Assembly (NCBI RefSeq): GCF_030409055.1
Contig: NZ_CP116619.1
Coordinates: 2,705,628-2,769,627, forward strand
Length of the DNA stretch: 64,000 bases
Direction: 5' to 3'
DNA from: Trichocoleus desertorum NBK24
GTDB taxonomy: Bacteria; Cyanobacteriota; Cyanobacteriia; FACHB-46
Made by a program: the position numbers and the translations under genes. The notes below the pieces were generated by a model. That model saw only the letters and a list, made by a program, of their open reading frames with translations, was not told where the DNA came from and made no database searches. How positions within the stretch are numbered: position 1 is the stretch's first letter; each line of letters opens with the position of its first letter. Below, piece by piece: positions 60,594 to 64,000 of this stretch.

Positions 60594-61289
60594 TTAGTGG
60601 GGTTGGCTAGAGGGATGAATTGGGGCTGGTGCTTCAGTTTGCTGTTCCCAGGCCAATACCATCAGGGCATTGAGAATCGCGGCAGCAACCGGAGAGCCAC
60701 CCTTCCGACCCTCTACCCGAATCTGGGGTACAGGGGTGACAGCGAGAGCAGCCTTCGACTCCACCACAGAAATAAACCCAACCGGAGCACCAATCACCAG
60801 AGCGGGCGCTAAAACCGCACTACTTGAATTGGCTAATGTCCGCTGATCCTGCATTTGCTGATTTTGCATTTGTTGGCAGAGCGCAAGCAAAGCAGTCGGG
60901 GCATTCCCAATCACCACGATCGCTTGGGGAAACTGTTGCAGACATTTGAGCAGCCCAGTTTCGGTTCGAGTTTTGCCAGGAAGCGCCTCGCTCACTTGCT
61001 CCACAGCACTGATCAGCGGATTGCCAAAGGTTTGCGCCACCATATTGGCAACCCCCTGCTTCACCATGCCGACATCAGTAATGATCGGGCAGCGTTGCTG
61101 GAGTGCTGCGATCGCGGTCGTAATGGCTCCGGGGCTAAAGCGGAGCAACTGCTGGAAGTCGAAGTCAGCTGTACTATGAATCACCCGTCGCACGATCGCA
61201 TACTCAGCCGCGCTAAAGCTGTGATCGCCAACTTCCTGGTCAATCACCGCAAAGCTCTGCTGCATAATGGGGTGCATCGGTAGATTCAT
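60594..61289 (-). CDS. cobH: Precorrin-8X methylmutase
   Basis: Moves the methyl group from C11 to C12 of precorrin-8X, giving hydrogenobyrinate (or the cobalt form) in cobalamin synthesis. The 231-residue protein has the catalytic His in RRVIHSTADFDF, then TDVGMVKQGV, VVIGNAPTALLAL and VIGAPVGFISVVESK, all family signatures, and RKGGSPVAAAILNAL near the end. A Gln-rich insertion (QQMQNQQMQDQRT) is unusual. It lies 20 bp below the 2H phosphoesterase gene and above cobL, on the same strand. Confidence 0.95.
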   Translation of the reverse strand: MNLPMHPIMQQSFAVIDQEVGDHSFSAAEYAIVRRVIHSTADFDFQQLLRFSPGAITTAIAALQQRCPIITDVGMVKQGVANMVAQTFGNPLISAVEQVSEALPGKTRTETGLLKCLQQFPQAIVVIGNAPTALLALCQQMQNQQMQDQRTLANSSSAVLAPALVIGAPVGFISVVESKAALAVTPVPQIRVEGRKGGSPVAAAILNALMVLAWEQQTEAPAPIHPSSQPH

Positions 61290-61309
61290 AAAGCAGCTAG
61301 TGTAAACGA

Positions 61310-62098
61310 CTAAACTTCAAGCACAGGCCAATCCGGTTCTCGATAATAGCGCGTCATGTTATCAAATTTTCGCAGCTCGCCTCGGTAGGCCCACATCTCC
61401 TGAGGCTCACCTGTGATCCACTGCTGATTGAGCTGACTGAACTGTTCGCTGAGACGCTCGCGATCGAGTTCTGGCGGAATGCTGCCAAAATAGCCCAGGG
61501 TGACATGGCCTGTGAAGTGGTACTGCTGCTCAATTCCTAAAGCCATCAAGTCAGGATTTTGATAGATGGCTCGGCGCAGTTGCAGGAGCCGTTCGTAGGC
61601 TACTTCCTCCTTGGGAACTAAACCCACTCCAATGGCTCGTGGCATCACGATTAAGCCTACTGCTTGTAAGCGCACCGGATGGGGCTGGGGGTGCATGCGC
61701 TGATACTGGCGAAAGCTCTCACCCATGCGATCGCGCAACTGCTGCTCAAACTCTGGATTTTTGGCCGCATCGCGATAGGCATGATCCCAAATCACGTCTG
61801 CCAGGGTGAGGTGGAAGCTCTCCGGTGGGAGGGGAATGAATAGATCCGAATCAAACTGCTGTTGCAGTTGGGCTTGGAGCGCTTGTAGATTGGCATAGAA
61901 AGCCTGATTCTCTGTTTCTTCGCCCGCCGGAGGGGTCACTACGGTATAACCCGGAAATGCCACTGGCTGCCGCTCGCCTCCCACTTCTTGTAGTTGGAAC
62001 TTGGGAGACTCTTGAATGTTTTGCAGCTGAGATTTATAAGTCTCTGGCAGGGGTAGCCGTAACACTCGATTTACATACGTCTGATAATTATCGTCCAA
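61310..62098 (-). CDS. DUF1868-type 2H phosphoesterase
   Basis: About 262 residues. Two HxT motifs of the 2H superfamily are visible: PESFHLTLADVIWDHAYRDA (first) and FTGHVTLGYFG (second), matching LigT-like cyclic phosphodiesterases. The natural substrate is unknown. The frame is open to 62275, overlapping holA, but homologous-looking sequence begins at DDNYQTYVNRVLRLPLPETY. A TTG at 62098 just before it is the likely start and clears holA. It may share the cobH operon (20-bp gap). Confidence 0.8.
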   Translation of the reverse strand: MDDNYQTYVNRVLRLPLPETYKSQLQNIQESPKFQLQEVGGERQPVAFPGYTVVTPPAGEETENQAFYANLQALQAQLQQQFDSDLFIPLPPESFHLTLADVIWDHAYRDAAKNPEFEQQLRDRMGESFRQYQRMHPQPHPVRLQAVGLIVMPRAIGVGLVPKEEVAYERLLQLRRAIYQNPDLMALGIEQQYHFTGHVTLGYFGSIPPELDRERLSEQFSQLNQQWITGEPQEMWAYRGELRKFDNMTRYYREPDWPVLEV

Positions 62099-62131
62099 CT
62101 CTCGATCGCCTCGCGCTCTCAGGTGCTCTGT

Positions 62132-63115
62132 ATGCCAATTTACCTCTATTGGGGAGAAGATGACTTTGCGATCGCAAAAGCTGTTACAAGCCTGCGCGAT
62201 CGGACCCTTGATCCAGATTGGACTAGCTTCAACTTTGACAAAATTTCGGCAGAGCAAACCAATGCAGTACTTCAAGCCTTGACGCAGGCCATGACCCCCC
62301 CGTTTGGTATGGGCAAACGCTTGGTTTGGCTAGAAAACACCAATATTGGTCAGCAATGCCCAGAGGCGGTTTTGGCTGAGCTAGAGCGCACCTTACCTGC
62401 CATTCCAGAGACCTCAGTGCTGTTGCTAACTGCTCGTAACAAACCTGATGGCCGCTTGAAGTCCAGCAAGCTGTTGCAGAAATATGCCGAAATTAAAGAA
62501 TTTTCACCGATTCCGCCCTGGAAAACAGATCAACTTATCCACCAAGTACGACAAATCGCCCAAACTGTAGGCGTAACCCTCACGCAGCCCAGCATAGAGC
62601 TACTGGCTGAGTCCGTGGGCAATAACTCCCGCCAGCTTTACAGTGAGTTAGAAAAATTACGGCTGTACGCAGGCGATCGCCAACAACCCTTAGAAGCAGA
62701 AGTCGTGGCTAGCTTGGTGGTTGCTAACACCCAAAACAGTCTGCAATTGGCAGCCGCCATCCGTCAGGGCCAAGTCGGAGAGGCATTGGAACTCGTTGCG
62801 GGACTCTTGAGTCTCAATGAACCAGCGTTACGGGTTGTAGCAACCTTAATTGGTCAGTTCCGCACTTGGTTGTGGATAAAATTAATGCAGGAGGCTGGAG
62901 AAAGGGATGAGCGGGCGATCGCTCAAGCCGCCGAAGTCAGCAATCCTAAACGTATTTATTTTCTCCAACAAGAAGTGCGTGGCCTGTCTGCGCAGCAACT
63001 CCAACAAACCTTGCCCCTGTTGTTGGAATTAGAAGTGAGCCTGAAGCAAGGCGCAGAAGAGCTTTCAACTTTGCAAACTAAAGTCGTTGAACTTTGCCAA
63101 ATCTATCAGCGCTAG
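62132..63115 (+). CDS. holA: DNA polymerase III subunit delta
   Basis: The clamp-loader delta subunit that opens the beta clamp. About 327 residues. The N-terminus PIYLYWGEDDFAIAKAVTSL is the cyanobacterial HolA start. KRLVWLENTNIG, LLTARNKPDGRLKSSKLLQK, and the three-helix collar region (LAAAIRQGQVGEALELVAGL and on) follow. ATG 62132 is used although the frame opens at a GTG 9 bp earlier. It is divergent from the 2H phosphoesterase gene. Confidence 0.93.
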   Translation: MPIYLYWGEDDFAIAKAVTSLRDRTLDPDWTSFNFDKISAEQTNAVLQALTQAMTPPFGMGKRLVWLENTNIGQQCPEAVLAELERTLPAIPETSVLLLTARNKPDGRLKSSKLLQKYAEIKEFSPIPPWKTDQLIHQVRQIAQTVGVTLTQPSIELLAESVGNNSRQLYSELEKLRLYAGDRQQPLEAEVVASLVVANTQNSLQLAAAIRQGQVGEALELVAGLLSLNEPALRVVATLIGQFRTWLWIKLMQEAGERDERAIAQAAEVSNPKRIYFLQQEVRGLSAQQLQQTLPLLLELEVSLKQGAEELSTLQTKVVELCQIYQR

Positions 63116-63262
63116 GTAACTTTATTTGTAAGTTTGTTTAGACCCTGACATTAACCAAAATGGGTTAAATGTCTGCCCTACAGCTGGAACTTAGGCTCTA
63201 TAAAATAGTTCAACAAGAATAGATTTGGGATTGTTCTAGTTTTTGTTCTGTCACATCGGATT

Positions 63263-63802
63263 ATGATGAACTCTTGCCGTTCCCTCGTGCCCTCTCATTC
63301 TCAAATGCTTCGCAACTTTGCGGCTAAACTACAGCAGCCCCGCATGCAATTGGTTTCCCAGTCTTTCGCCATTGGTTTCTTAGCCGCTGTTGGTCTTGCT
63401 TCGGGATGGGTTCCTAGCTTATCGGAGCGATCGCCCGCCCAAATGTTTAGTACCGCTGCTGTGGCTCAATCGGCACCCAGTGAAGCAGAACTCAAAAGTT
63501 ACGCTCGCGCTGTGTTAGCGGTCGAAGAAGTGCGTCAGGTCTCTTATCGAGACATTAAAAAAATTGTCGGCTCTAGCGGCATCCCAGCGATCGCTTGTCA
63601 TAAACCCAAGAGCTTACAAGGATTGTCCCAGAACGTTCGGGGAATTGCGGTTGAGTACTGCAACAAATCTAAAAAGATTGTTGAGAGTAATGGCCTCACC
63701 ATTGATAAATTCAACGCCATTACGATGAGTGTTCAGGGCGATCCGAACTTAGAAAAGCGAGTGCAAGCTGAGTTGTTGGAGCTTCAAAAGCCTACTAGAT
63801 AA
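63263..63802 (+). CDS. DUF4168 exported protein
   Basis: A 179-residue protein. A long N-terminus with a hydrophobic segment (FAIGFLAAVGLASGWVPSL, about 37-55) and a possible signal-peptidase site after AAVAQS suggests export or membrane anchoring. The C-terminal 110 residues form the DUF4168 helical domain (SEAELKSYARAVLAVEEVRQ, FNAITMSVQGDPNLEKRV). Two Cys (AC.. and EYC..) could pair. Function unknown; found in cyanobacteria and proteobacteria, often periplasmic. Confidence 0.82.
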   Translation: MMNSCRSLVPSHSQMLRNFAAKLQQPRMQLVSQSFAIGFLAAVGLASGWVPSLSERSPAQMFSTAAVAQSAPSEAELKSYARAVLAVEEVRQVSYRDIKKIVGSSGIPAIACHKPKSLQGLSQNVRGIAVEYCNKSKKIVESNGLTIDKFNAITMSVQGDPNLEKRVQAELLELQKPTR

Positions 63803-63904
63803 ACTGGGGGCACCTGCGAAATTTGCCCTAGCTCCATGACAGAGCTGTAAATGCTCACCCAGTTAGTTGTGTCGATGTGCCGGGAAGGATGAACAATCTT
63901 TGAC

Positions 63905-63939
63905 GAGGGGATTTGAGGCTGTTTTCAGTCAATCCCCTC
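63905..63939 (+). terminator. Hairpin after the DUF4168 gene
   Basis: GAGGGGATT (63905-63913) and AATCCCCTC (63931-63939) form a perfect 9-bp stem with a 17-nt loop about 100 bp past the stop. No T-run follows. The rest of 63803-64000 shows no gene. Confidence 0.5.
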
Positions 63940-64000
63940 AAACCCGAAATTGAGTTGGCTCCCACACTTACATAAGAAAAAATTAAAATAAAGCCCGTTG

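Overview
This window comes from a cyanobacterial chromosome. It carries photosystem I psaC, the light-independent protochlorophyllide reductase subunit chlB, the start of a photosynthetic flavodiiron protein, a complete gas-vesicle (gvp) cluster, a DevA/DevC-type exporter pair, an HpsJ-like protein, and many copies of the HIP1 octamer GCGATCGC. No rRNA, tRNA, CRISPR array, transposase or prophage was recognised. The HpsJ-like protein hints at a filamentous, gas-vesicle-forming cyanobacterium, but species or genus cannot be fixed from sequence alone.

Layout. 1-5.4 kb: flavodiiron fragment, coaX, alpha/beta hydrolase, NUDIX hydrolase, PrxQ-type peroxiredoxin, argH and a small membrane protein. 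5.4-10.8 kb: a minus-strand housekeeping block (DUF502 protein, nusB, ftsY, GAF-PP2C phosphatase). 11-15.6 kb: a glycosyltransferase, an HpsJ-like protein, a class III cyclase and pgl. 15.6-18.9 kb: a plus-strand signalling group (zinc-ribbon/FHA protein, FHA/kinase-like protein with a degenerate DFG, LRAT-like protein). 18.9-21.5 kb: an AT-rich island with two divergent, unrecognised helical proteins. 21.5-27.3 kb: chlB, rph, an atypical adk and two cyanobacterial proteins of unknown function. 27.5-32.4 kb: a Rieske oxygenase followed by an AONS/SPT-like PLP enzyme, a GNAT-like acyltransferase and an SDR, a set that resembles bacterial ceramide synthesis. 32.7-43 kb: devA/devC-like exporter genes, glmS, psaC, an HdrB-like protein, acpP-fabF and tkt.

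43-59 kb is the richest region. The classical gvpA-C-N-J-K-F-G cluster reads leftward from 47.8 kb. Upstream lie a CDC48-type double AAA+ ATPase, a divergent tandem ArsA/Get3-like ATPase, and an apparent eight-gene leftward operon: five small KGK-family paralogues, an HNH endonuclease, a MazG-like/KGK-like repeat protein and a second GvpL/F protein. A dynamin-like GTPase follows. Two unusual points stand out: GvpC and GvpN end in the same winged-helix-like module, and the KGK proteins share both a core motif and a C-terminal LDDIRQ tail. The operon structure ties KGK proteins to gas-vesicle biology, and this is the best candidate here for an undescribed system.

59.3-63.8 kb holds cobalamin genes (cobL, cobH), a DUF1868-type 2H phosphoesterase, holA and a secreted DUF4168 protein.
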